The notes under the pieces were generated by a model. It saw only the letters and a program-made list of their open reading frames with translations. It was not told where the DNA came from and ran no database searches. The position numbers and the translations under genes are program-made. A DNA stretch of 12,210 nucleotides from an uncultured candidate division Zixibacteria bacterium. Its GTDB lineage: Bacteria; Zixibacteria; MSB-5A5; GN15; FEB-12. Below are positions 1-5,360 of the stretch, one piece after another (position 1 is the first letter of the stretch; each line of letters opens with the position of its first letter). The stretch is taken from positions 1 through 12,210 of the forward strand of contig CAJVYT010000089.1 of the NCBI GenBank assembly GCA_913009765.1, in the 5' to 3' direction.

Positions 1-7
1 AGCGAAC

Positions 8-114
8 GCCCGATCAGGGATGATCGGGCTGGACTTTCGAGCGGACCATGGAAAGGGAAGCGAAGAAAGCGAACCGTAGGTTCGAGTCCATTCAAGTACT
101 TGCAACTACTTGAA
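8..114. other. Highly foldable gene-free stretch, possible structured RNA or repeat
   Basis: No reading frame is credible in the first 190 bases, but positions 8-114 contain four perfect stems. GCCCGATCA (8-16) pairs with 21-29 around a GGGA loop. TGGACT (30-35) pairs with 85-90. CGAACC (70-75) pairs with 79-84 around GTA. TTCAAGTA (91-98) pairs with 107-114. Consecutive stems abut without unpaired bases at 29/30, 84/85 and 90/91. The 75-89 segment equals 15 bases of the T arm of the tRNA at the other end of the window, in inverted orientation. The stretch does not satisfy a tRNA cloverleaf and I do not recognise a known RNA family. It could be part of a larger RNA, a mobile-element end or a repeat cut by the window edge. 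Strand and function are unknown. Confidence 0.4.
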
Positions 115-160
115 ATGTTAGAATACCTGTGTACAACACCATAAGTTGGCCAGCCTGATT

Positions 161-186
161 TCAGTACTCTGACCCCTTGCAAAACC
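161..186 (+). repeat. Left copy of an imperfect direct repeat flanking the cassette block
   Basis: The segment starting TCAGTACTCTGACC and ending AAAACC resembles 2116-2142, which starts TCAGGTACTTTGACC and ends AAAAACC, in the same orientation and with a one-base gap plus a few mismatches. The two copies bracket the three cassette-like genes. This copy sits next to the broken end of the last cassette, so it may be where foreign sequence joins the array. Whether it is a target duplication, an element end or coincidence cannot be decided by eye. Confidence 0.3.
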
Positions 187-192
187 GTAATA

Positions 193-209
193 CTAGGCGC
201 TAGTTACAT
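193..209 (-). repeat. Half attC-like site, apparently truncated
   Basis: On the minus strand the end of the HNH gene carries ATGTAAC (203-209), five of seven bases complementary to the core GTTATGT that opens the same cassette. It is followed by a small palindrome, ACTAG-GCG-CTAGT on the plus strand (192-204). The matching second half of an attC site is not found further left; the 161-186 repeat lies there instead. The last cassette therefore looks cut at its attC site. Confidence 0.35.
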
Positions 210-945
210 TATCAGCCAAGTGTTCTTTTAATTGCCCAACTGTCAATGCGGGACGAGCCCTATGAATAATTCCGTGGCAATTAGGGCACACAGGAATAAG
301 GTCCTTTACTGGGTCTAATACATACTCCTTTTTTATATCTGACAAAGGCACTACATGATGAACATGTATATAATTCTTTCCTATTGACCCGTAAACACTT
401 TCAAAGTCGAAGCCACATACTGAACATTTATAACCATAATGTTCTATACATTTAGCCCTGGCATCTGAATTTCTCTCATAGGTATTTACTAATACTGTTT
501 TTGATGCGCCTTCAATAAACTGTTCGGGTGTATCTATTTCTTCAGGCAGAAGATTGCCCACCACATCATCAGATGCATACCAATCTCTCCCAACTCTCTT
601 TAAAGACTTTTCTGTCAGTTTGGGCTCAAAACCTTCAATTTTTGCAGGACCAACACCTTCCTCGTCTTTATAAGCATCAGAGTATTTCATAGGGAAGGTC
701 TTTAATTGGTAGCCTTCCTCTTCTATCAGGCGAATGTGTTCCCTAGATTGCTCATATGCAGGTTGTTTTCTACCTTTTCGGCTTATCTCCCAGTCTTTGC
801 TTAATATTCGTGATGTATTCCCATCCGTGTGCAGATCCCACGCACCAAAAATGATCACCTTTTGCTTCTCGTTTATAAATGACCAACTCCATGTCCAGTT
901 ACGACATGTAGCTCCCTCAGACTCGATAAAATTTTTCCGATTCAT
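193..945 (-). CDS. HNH endonuclease with an N-terminal sensor-like domain
   Basis: A 250-residue protein. The C-terminal third is a clear HNH nuclease with structural zinc: Cys174-x2-Cys177, His196-His197, then Cys220-Pro-Asn222-Cys223-His224 and His228. The HVHHVVPLSD and DLIPVCPNCHGIIH motifs are typical of the McrA-like HNH group. The first ~120 residues (GATCRNW, FGAWDLH, KGRKQPAY) form a separate conserved-looking module that I cannot name with certainty; it could recognise modified DNA or another signal, as in type IV restriction enzymes. ATG at 943-945 has only a weak GAG upstream. The gene is the last of three cassette-like genes, with its core site GTTATGT 26 bp upstream. A cytoplasmic DNA nuclease acting on foreign DNA is likely; the substrate is inference. 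Confidence 0.85.
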   Translation of the reverse strand: MNRKNFIESEGATCRNWTWSWSFINEKQKVIIFGAWDLHTDGNTSRILSKDWEISRKGRKQPAYEQSREHIRLIEEEGYQLKTFPMKYSDAYKDEEGVGPAKIEGFEPKLTEKSLKRVGRDWYASDDVVGNLLPEEIDTPEQFIEGASKTVLVNTYERNSDARAKCIEHYGYKCSVCGFDFESVYGSIGKNYIHVHHVVPLSDIKKEYVLDPVKDLIPVCPNCHGIIHRARPALTVGQLKEHLADNVTSA

Positions 946-970
946 AGGTACTCGTTTCCAATTATTTTAA

Positions 971-1021
971 ACATAACGTTTGAACTAATAAGCGGGCGCT
1001 TTATAGCGCGTCCAGTTTAGT
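971..1021 (-). repeat. attC-like recombination site between cassettes
   Basis: Read on the minus strand: ACTAAAC (1015-1021) and TGGAC (1010-1014), then a hairpin of GCGC stems around TATAAA (996-1009), then GTTCA (981-985) and GTTATGT (971-977). TGGAC pairs with GTTCA with one G-U pair, and ACTAAAC matches the complement of GTTATGT at five of seven positions. The order R'', L'', variable stem, L', R' and the 51-bp length are those of a short attC site. It begins three bases after the stop of the nucleotidase gene. A terminator is less likely because no T-run follows. Confidence 0.55.
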
Positions 1022-1024
1022 GAT

Positions 1025-1477
1025 TTATTGTGCATTTTCTCGTAAGTACATTAATACAGTTGGCCAATCTGGGAAACGTTCTGTGCCAAAATGTATGTGC
1101 TCTCCCATGAAAGCATCTGCACCATTTTTGGTTCTATCGTCAACTAGGTACGATCCATCATTCAGGTTTTTATGATGAGAAAGAATTAATCTTTTATGCG
1201 CGGTTTTACCTATGTGATTTTTCACCCATAATAGTTTATCGCTCCAGGCAGATGGGTTTTCCCATGGCGCGGTAGATAAAATATATGTGTCGAATAACCC
1301 AGATAATTCCTTAAATGCATCAATAGCCATTGGAATTGGCGACATAAGTGAGAATATGCCTGGTACTTCATCAAGCCTCCCATCGTATTCTTGTTGAATT
1401 GAGTTATCCAATTGAGATATACCAGATGGAAAATCAACAAGCACATTATCCATATCAACATATAAGACTTTCTTCAA
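1025..1477 (-). CDS. 5'(3')-deoxyribonucleotidase-like HAD phosphatase
   Basis: A 150-residue protein of the HAD superfamily, closest in pattern to the NT5C family of cytosolic 5'(3')-deoxyribonucleotidases. Motif I is Asp8-Met-Asp10 (VDMDNVLVDF), supplying nucleophile and acid/base. Motif II is Ser68-Thr69 in ILSTAPW. Motif III is a Lys in the 95-103 stretch. Motif IV is Asp113-Asp114 in LVDDRTKNG. The family removes phosphate from (deoxy)nucleoside monophosphates. The start is TTG at 1475-1477, chosen because AAGGAG lies six bases upstream and the motif I Asp is at residue 8 from it. The gene sits alone between two attC-like sites, so it is probably a mobile cassette gene. Drawing down nucleotide pools during phage infection is possible, but ordinary salvage or repair of nucleotides fits equally well. 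Confidence 0.85.
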   Translation of the reverse strand: MKKVLYVDMDNVLVDFPSGISQLDNSIQQEYDGRLDEVPGIFSLMSPIPMAIDAFKELSGLFDTYILSTAPWENPSAWSDKLLWVKNHIGKTAHKRLILSHHKNLNDGSYLVDDRTKNGADAFMGEHIHFGTERFPDWPTVLMYLRENAQ

Positions 1478-1495
1478 GGATAACTCCTTATTGGC

Positions 1496-1552
1496 GCATA
1501 ACGTCTCGTTGGCAAGTATGTGTTGGCGATTTCCTCGAGCGATTTATTAGAT
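1496..1552 (-). repeat. attC-like recombination site between cassettes
   Basis: On the minus strand this runs from ATCTAAT (1546-1552, containing the TAA stop of the orphan gene) to GTTATGC (1496-1502). A CTCG near the start can pair with CGAG next to the core. The internal palindrome is weaker than at the other sites. Support comes mainly from the core heptamer, the position directly after one gene and 19 bp before the next, and the 6/7 match of ATCTAAT with the complement of this cassette's own upstream core. Confidence 0.45.
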
Positions 1553-1828
1553 TGCATTTATCACACTATCTTTTTGCAGCCATGAGACTGCAAGCTCACA
1601 CTTAGAGCAAGAGAATCCACAATCTTTGTCATAATGTGAATCGTTATTTATCCAGTATTCTATGTTGCTTGTTTTGGCCAGCTCTCTTGCGAAATGTGGA
1701 GTTGCACCTTTAGTCAAATGGTGTACAAACTTATAATCACCACTACCGGGTTTTACATCAGAAAACGCTGCTCCAGTGTTCAGTAGGGGTTCAATAGCTG
1801 GAGAAATATGTCTGCAAGGTCGATTCAT
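1547..1828 (-). CDS. Hypothetical cassette protein with clustered cysteines
   Basis: I do not recognise this protein. From the chosen start it has 93 residues. The open frame extends to an ATG at 1841-1843, but the codons between spell AGAAGGGAT, which is a good ribosome binding site for the ATG at 1826-1828; the latter is therefore the likely start. The middle has GAAFSDVKPGSGDYKFVHHL, and the C-terminal part holds a compact DCGFSCSKCELAVSW group with three Cys that could bind metal or form disulfides. No signal peptide or membrane helix is visible. The gene fills a cassette: core GTTAGAT 20 bp upstream, and the stop codon inside the next attC-like site. Small orphan proteins are the rule in chromosomal integron cassettes. 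Confidence 0.6.
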   Translation of the reverse strand: MNRPCRHISPAIEPLLNTGAAFSDVKPGSGDYKFVHHLTKGATPHFARELAKTSNIEYWINNDSHYDKDCGFSCSKCELAVSWLQKDSVINAI

Positions 1829-1847
1829 AATATCCCTTCTCATTGCA

Positions 1848-1896
1848 ATCTAACGCTTAATTAAACAGAAAAATACTGTCTATTGTTTAATTGCGT
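1848..1896 (-). repeat. attC-like site at the right end of the cassette array
   Basis: On the minus strand ACGC (1893-1896 on plus as GCGT) and AATTAAACA pair with TGTTTAATT and GCGT, the two arms lying at 1884-1896 and 1853-1867, with a two-base bulge (1857-1858). The right arm runs straight into the core GTTAGAT (1848-1854), giving AAGCGTTAGAT, the same end as seen in classical class 1 integron attC sites. The gene that owned this site would lie to the right, but nothing recognisable is there. Confidence 0.55.
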
Positions 1897-1906
1897 ATTT
1901 TTTACT

Positions 1907-2166
1907 ATTCAGATCGGTATCCTTCAGCAGCAAGCTCGTCAGAAAGAATGGTGATATTGCGTCACGCCTGTCAACCTGGCAAGTTTCGCACCTTATGTGC
2001 GAGAAAGTGCGAGGAAAAGGGGGTTTTTAAAAGGAGCGGACCAACTATGTTTTCCGGTAACCGTAACTTGGCCGCTGTTGACGCCATATCTTGTCCGGCC
2101 TAATTTCCCTTTAAATCAGGTACTTTGACCTCCTGAAAAACCCCTTGACCCGGTTTGTTGTTACCT
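1907..2166. other. Gene-free stretch between cassette array and TPR gene
   Basis: No credible gene. A plus-strand frame of 70 codons (1891-2103) has no family resemblance and starts inside the attC-like palindrome. A perfect hairpin TCGCAC-CTTAT-GTGCGA lies at 1986-2002. The right part (2116-2142) holds the second copy of the imperfect repeat also found at 161-186. No clear terminator is seen for the TPR gene. Confidence 0.5.
2116..2142 (+). repeat. Right copy of the imperfect direct repeat flanking the cassette block
   Basis: Starts TCAGGTACTTTGACC and ends AAAAACC, close to the segment at 161-186 in the same orientation. It lies 25 bp downstream of the TPR gene stop, at the junction of the signalling operon and the cassette region. 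It may mark an insertion boundary. Similarity is imperfect and short. Confidence 0.3.
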
Positions 2167-3726
2167 CTACACCTTTAATTTTTTTAGTCTATCAGTTAAA
2201 GAATTTAAAAAAACATCATTTATTTTTTTCGACAAATCAATCGCCCTTAGAATTAATGGTTTTGCTTTAATTTTGTTTAGCTTTCTTTCCTCCAATGCCT
2301 GAAATGCTTGGGCTAAAAACTCGTATCTAGTATCTTTATTCCTTTTAGATAACTCTAGGGCGTGCTGATAATGTTCCCGGCCTTTTTCGATGTTTCCTTC
2401 TCTATAGTGCAATAAACCTTCTGTTGCAGAGCACATGATTTTTTCAACATCTGACAAAATATTCTTATTAATCAAGAAAAAATTATGTCGAGCATTTACC
2501 ACATCATTTAAATTGGCCAAAGAAAATACATAATTATTAAGCAACGTTGCATTTTCTGGGTTACATTTTAACCCCCTCCTACAATATTCTATGCCCCTAG
2601 CATAGTCCTGCAGTACTACGGAATAAATATATGACCCTAATACTGCGGGTCTGCTAGAGAATGGCTGATCAAGAAACCATAATTCTATCTTCTGTAATGC
2701 CAGCTTCCAATCCTCCTTTATAATATTCCTCCAAGCATTTGCCTCATGTGTATTTCTAACACTAAAGCTGTCTCCAGGAACTACAATTGTTGGCTCACGT
2801 CGACTTACCCATAGCATCTGGGCTATAGAATTTTCGGTGGGATTAATAAGTGATTTGCTAAATAATTTTTTTGATTGTCTTATTTTTCCTGAGCAGCACT
2901 CCAATGTCCCGATCGCACTTGCTAATTCTGTTAAATGCCAAGGAGCAATATTTTCATTTTCTAAAAAACTTCTTCCTAATTTGACTAATTTTGAAGTTCG
3001 ATTAGCAGCTGAAGCTACTGCAATTTCTGCAGACAATAACCAAGGGTCATGTCTAGTTACCTCAGCCCTTGAAAGTATTTGGTGGGCTCTATCAGCCTCA
3101 TCACGATGAATTAGGAGTCTTGCAAATGACCTCAGCACGAATCGATTAGTCGGCGCTAATTGAAATGCTGCTATAGCAGCTCTTATGGCTTTCTTTTTGT
3201 TTCCTAAAATTGTATATAGGTATGCTAAATCGATCCATGATATTGGATTACGCTCGTATTGTTTCAATTCCGCTCTTTTCTTTTTGATTATATTACCGAT
3301 ATCCTGATTTGAATTAATAAAAAACTCTTCCTCAACACTGCTTTCTTTTTGTCCAGACAATTCTTTACACAACCTTTTGAGAAAGCCTGGCATATTCCTA
3401 TCGTTTTTTACAAAAGAATAAACTTTCTTGGCTAACTCTAAATCCTTATTTATGCTTAAGACATTCACTAAGTTACCAGTAAATCCTGCATTTTTATTGG
3501 ATTCCCATTCCTTTATAGCTTTTCTCTTCTCTGTTTCTATATTATCAAGAATGATTGCCGTATTTTTATCGATAGGTAAAAGTTGATTGTATGAAGCCGT
3601 AGTCCGACACAATCTCCACCTCGGTATTACCTGTCTATCTGGATCTATGTAGGTTTTCACTGGATTAGCCAACCATTGCTTCTGATCTTCTTGCACAATT
3701 AGCCAATTTCGCAATATATCGCTCAA
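2167..3726 (-). CDS. Large TPR-repeat protein partnered with a protein kinase
   Basis: A 519-residue soluble protein. Helical pairs of tetratricopeptide type are visible at about 160-193 (NPISWIDLAYLYTILGNKKK), 194-225, 358-391 (ending CRRGLKCNPENA), 392-420 and 432-465 (GLLHYREGNIEKGREHYQHA). TPR arrays bind other proteins. The first 150 residues are not TPR-like; the segment with IDPDRQVIPRWRLCR is probably a separate domain. The start is uncertain: the frame opens with TTG at 3724-3726, 62 bp inside the end of the kinase gene in a different frame, and no good ribosome binding site precedes it. A second TTG (codon 5, 3712-3714) has GAG about 7 bases upstream. Translation is likely coupled to the kinase gene. 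It probably acts as the kinase's substrate, sensor or effector; that is inference from adjacency. Confidence 0.85.
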   Translation of the reverse strand: MSDILRNWLIVQEDQKQWLANPVKTYIDPDRQVIPRWRLCRTTASYNQLLPIDKNTAIILDNIETEKRKAIKEWESNKNAGFTGNLVNVLSINKDLELAKKVYSFVKNDRNMPGFLKRLCKELSGQKESSVEEEFFINSNQDIGNIIKKKRAELKQYERNPISWIDLAYLYTILGNKKKAIRAAIAAFQLAPTNRFVLRSFARLLIHRDEADRAHQILSRAEVTRHDPWLLSAEIAVASAANRTSKLVKLGRSFLENENIAPWHLTELASAIGTLECCSGKIRQSKKLFSKSLINPTENSIAQMLWVSRREPTIVVPGDSFSVRNTHEANAWRNIIKEDWKLALQKIELWFLDQPFSSRPAVLGSYIYSVVLQDYARGIEYCRRGLKCNPENATLLNNYVFSLANLNDVVNARHNFFLINKNILSDVEKIMCSATEGLLHYREGNIEKGREHYQHALELSKRNKDTRYEFLAQAFQALEERKLNKIKAKPLILRAIDLSKKINDVFLNSLTDRLKKLKV

Positions 3727-4735
3727 AAGAATAAGAGGAGCCTCTATTGCTTATATTTTCTGGATGTCCCCTCTCATTTGGATCAGGGTTACATAACTGT
3801 TTTATCATCAGCAGAAGTTCTTCTTTAAATTCTGGTATTTCGCATTCAAAATAATCCTTAAGCTCTACCAGAACCTCAGAAAATGATTGTTTTATATATG
3901 GCAATACTTGCTCATAAGTACCTGGTCTTTTATGAGGATGAAATTCCTCTCCAAGCTTGCTTAACAGCAAAGTGGTCATGCTAACAGTAGTAAATAGAAA
4001 AGTTATTAGGCTACCAAACATATAACAGTCCGCAGCAAGTCTCTTTATTTCCCATTCTGCGCTATGAAATCCATACAGATGCTCTATGGCTGCGTAATTT
4101 GGATCACCCGCTATTTTTAGATGATCTCTTGGGCCAGGTGCAACCCTAGTGCTTGCACAACCTAAATCTGACACCTTGGATAAATTTCTGGAAAATACCA
4201 AGACATTCGAGGGTTTAATATCCTGATGGGCTATAAATTTAGAATGCAATTGTCTTAATCCTATGGCCACGTTATGCAAAACTCTAAACGTCCAAGCTAT
4301 ATCTAGCTCTTCCATGTTCTCCATGTATTCTCTGATATCGCCTTCCGCTAGCTCCAAAATGATGTACTCTACTGCGGACAAAGGATCAGCTTGGTCTAAT
4401 AGTAATGATCCACAATGAATAGATTTAATCACTTTCGACATGCGGCTACCCTTGCAATGCTCTAACAAATTTTTCTCAAAATTTATCTCCGTAGTTATTA
4501 TCTGTAGATTTTTAGCTCGATCTTGGCTATTAAAGGCTTTTCTGTAGTCCATAGCTTTCAAAAAGGCCTTTTCATTTCCATTTCTTTCAACTAAATATGC
4601 CTCTGAAAAACAACCGCCAGTTTGACTGCTGTTCTTTTTAATTTTTTTAGACACAACCCAGCCATCGTCCAGCGTATGTCCTTCTAAACTTTCTGCGGGG
4701 CACAACGTGCTGTCTCCATTGGTATTATTACTCAC
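3665..4735 (-). CDS. Ser/Thr protein kinase (Hanks type)
   Basis: A 356-residue kinase covering little more than the catalytic domain. In order: a loose glycine loop TGGCFSEAYL (39-48), the ATP lysine Lys60 in AFLKAMDY, a candidate helix C Glu83 or Glu87, the catalytic loop HQDIKPSN with Asp172, Lys174 and Asn177, the metal-binding Asp190 in SDLGCAS (DLG replacing DFG), GDPNYAAIE (210-218) as the APE segment, and Asp236 of subdomain IX. Gln replaces Arg of the usual HRD, but all residues needed for catalysis are present, so it should be active. The start is GTG at 4733-4735, preceded by AGGAGA at a six-base spacing; the nearby ATG at 4738-4740 leads to an immediate stop. No transmembrane sensor domain is evident, unlike PknB-type kinases. 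It is second in an operon after the XRE gene (25 bp gap). Confidence 0.92.
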   Translation of the reverse strand: MSNNTNGDSTLCPAESLEGHTLDDGWVVSKKIKKNSSQTGGCFSEAYLVERNGNEKAFLKAMDYRKAFNSQDRAKNLQIITTEINFEKNLLEHCKGSRMSKVIKSIHCGSLLLDQADPLSAVEYIILELAEGDIREYMENMEELDIAWTFRVLHNVAIGLRQLHSKFIAHQDIKPSNVLVFSRNLSKVSDLGCASTRVAPGPRDHLKIAGDPNYAAIEHLYGFHSAEWEIKRLAADCYMFGSLITFLFTTVSMTTLLLSKLGEEFHPHKRPGTYEQVLPYIKQSFSEVLVELKDYFECEIPEFKEELLLMIKQLCNPDPNERGHPENISNRGSSYSFERYIAKLANCARRSEAMVG

Positions 4736-4760
4736 GACATTCTCCTGAATTACTTCAGCT

Positions 4761-5117
4761 CTATGTATTTTTTTTTGCTAAGTGTTTAGCCATAGATATA
4801 ATTGCATCTTGATCTTTAGTAGACAATTCACTCAAAACTTCATACTTTTTATAAAATGCCTTGTGCTGGCTATCTTCATCAACATTTGCAGCTTCTCCTA
4901 AAATATCTTCAACTGTTTGATTAAGCACCTTTGATAGTTTTTTCAGAACTATCAAAGAAGGCATCCTATTTCCGTTCTCAATTTGACTAAGCGCAGATTG
5001 AGTAATACTTGCCTTGCTTGCCACTTCAGCTTGGCTCAAGCCAAGCTCCACCCTTCTCTTTTTTACACTTTTCCGTATATTTTTCGTATATCTGTTTCTA
5101 GTTGGCATGACCCACAT
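4761..5117 (-). CDS. XRE-family helix-turn-helix transcription regulator
   Basis: A 118-residue protein with a Cro/C1-type helix-turn-helix at about 13-72. Helices 2 and 3 are LSQAEVASKA and TQSALSQIENG (28-49), followed by PSLIVLKKLSKVL and VEDIL, the standard XRE layout. The C-terminal 40 residues are helical (LSTKDQDAIISMAKHLAKK) and probably dimerise. Two starts are possible: ATG at 5115-5117, or ATG at 5106-5108 (MPTRNRY), which gives 115 residues; neither has a strong ribosome binding site. It leads the kinase-TPR operon, and paired direct repeats overlap its promoter, so it most likely represses or autoregulates the operon. Confidence 0.93.
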   Translation of the reverse strand: MWVMPTRNRYTKNIRKSVKKRRVELGLSQAEVASKASITQSALSQIENGNRMPSLIVLKKLSKVLNQTVEDILGEAANVDEDSQHKAFYKKYEVLSELSTKDQDAIISMAKHLAKKNT

Positions 5118-5132
5118 TACCCATGTATTTCT

Positions 5133-5183
5133 TATAGTAATAATATATATAACTATAGTAATATATTATCGTGTATTTGTAAA
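5133..5183 (-). promoter_or_regulatory. Putative promoter and operator of the XRE-kinase-TPR operon
   Basis: TATAGTAATA occurs twice in direct orientation, at 5133-5142 and 5154-5163, exactly 21 bp apart (two helical turns), in front of the XRE gene. On the minus strand TTTACA (5178-5183) and TACTAT (5155-5160), with a 17-bp spacer, form a plausible -35/-10 pair, and the second repeat covers the -10. This fits binding by the XRE protein. The area is very AT-rich, which lowers the weight of such matches. Confidence 0.4.
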
Positions 5184-5195
5184 ATAAAAAATAAT

Positions 5196-5222
5196 GGGGG
5201 CTAGCTCTGTTTCCTAGGCTCC
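5196..5222 (-). terminator. Possible terminator after hsdR
   Basis: On the minus strand a CTAG/CTAG stem (5201-5204 with 5214-5217), extended outward by several G-C pairs with two mismatches, is followed by ATTATTTTTTATTTT. It lies about 140 bp past the hsdR stop and just upstream of the XRE promoter. The stem is imperfect. The rest of 5223-5360 holds no gene or clear signal. Confidence 0.3.
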
Positions 5223-5360
5223 TTGATATGTTTTAACTTGGTTATAAGTTTCTTCTTTGGGCGAGATTAAGATCTTATAGAGTGGCAGAAGGTGTGCAGT
5301 GATAATAAAGTCTGCAAAAGTTAACAATAAAGAAGGTCAGCAAAGACTGAGCTTGCCTGG

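Larger units (their letters stand above)
193..1896 (-). mobile_element. Three-cassette integron-like array without integrase (CALIN-like)
   Basis: Three short, unrelated genes point the same way. On the minus strand each begins 20-30 bp after a core-like heptamer: GTTAGAT (1848-1854), GTTATGC (1496-1502) and GTTATGT (971-977). The first fits the integron core GTTRRRY exactly; the others are one base off. Imperfect palindromes of about 50-60 bp separate the genes, as attC sites do. In two cassettes the RYYYAAC-like base group after the gene matches the core at the start of the same cassette: ATCTAAT versus ATCTAAC for the rightmost, ATGTAAC versus ACATAAC for the leftmost. That is expected when a cassette excises as a circle. 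No integrase gene or attI is visible, so the cluster is either part of a larger array outside the window or an orphan group of attC sites. Confidence 0.6.

Noticed and set aside
971..1021. Rho-independent terminator between the two cassette genes
   Set aside because: There is no T-run after the hairpin on the minus strand, and the arms carry core heptamers; an attC-like site explains it better.
1891..2103. 70-codon plus-strand frame
   Set aside because: It starts within the attC-like palindrome, has no recognisable family, an unconvincing composition and no clear ribosome binding site.
3084..3093. TTGGTGGGC resembling the start of the tRNA 3' end
   Set aside because: It is a nine-base match inside the TPR coding sequence without further similarity; chance.
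4000..4020. Transmembrane segment in the kinase (around MFGSLITFLFTTVSM)
   Set aside because: The hydrophobic stretch follows the subdomain IX Asp and corresponds to the buried helix F of the kinase fold, so it is not a membrane anchor.
4735..4740. ATG at 4738-4740 as the kinase start
   Set aside because: It is followed by TCG and a stop. GTG at 4733-4735 has the proper spacing from AGGAGA and is in frame.
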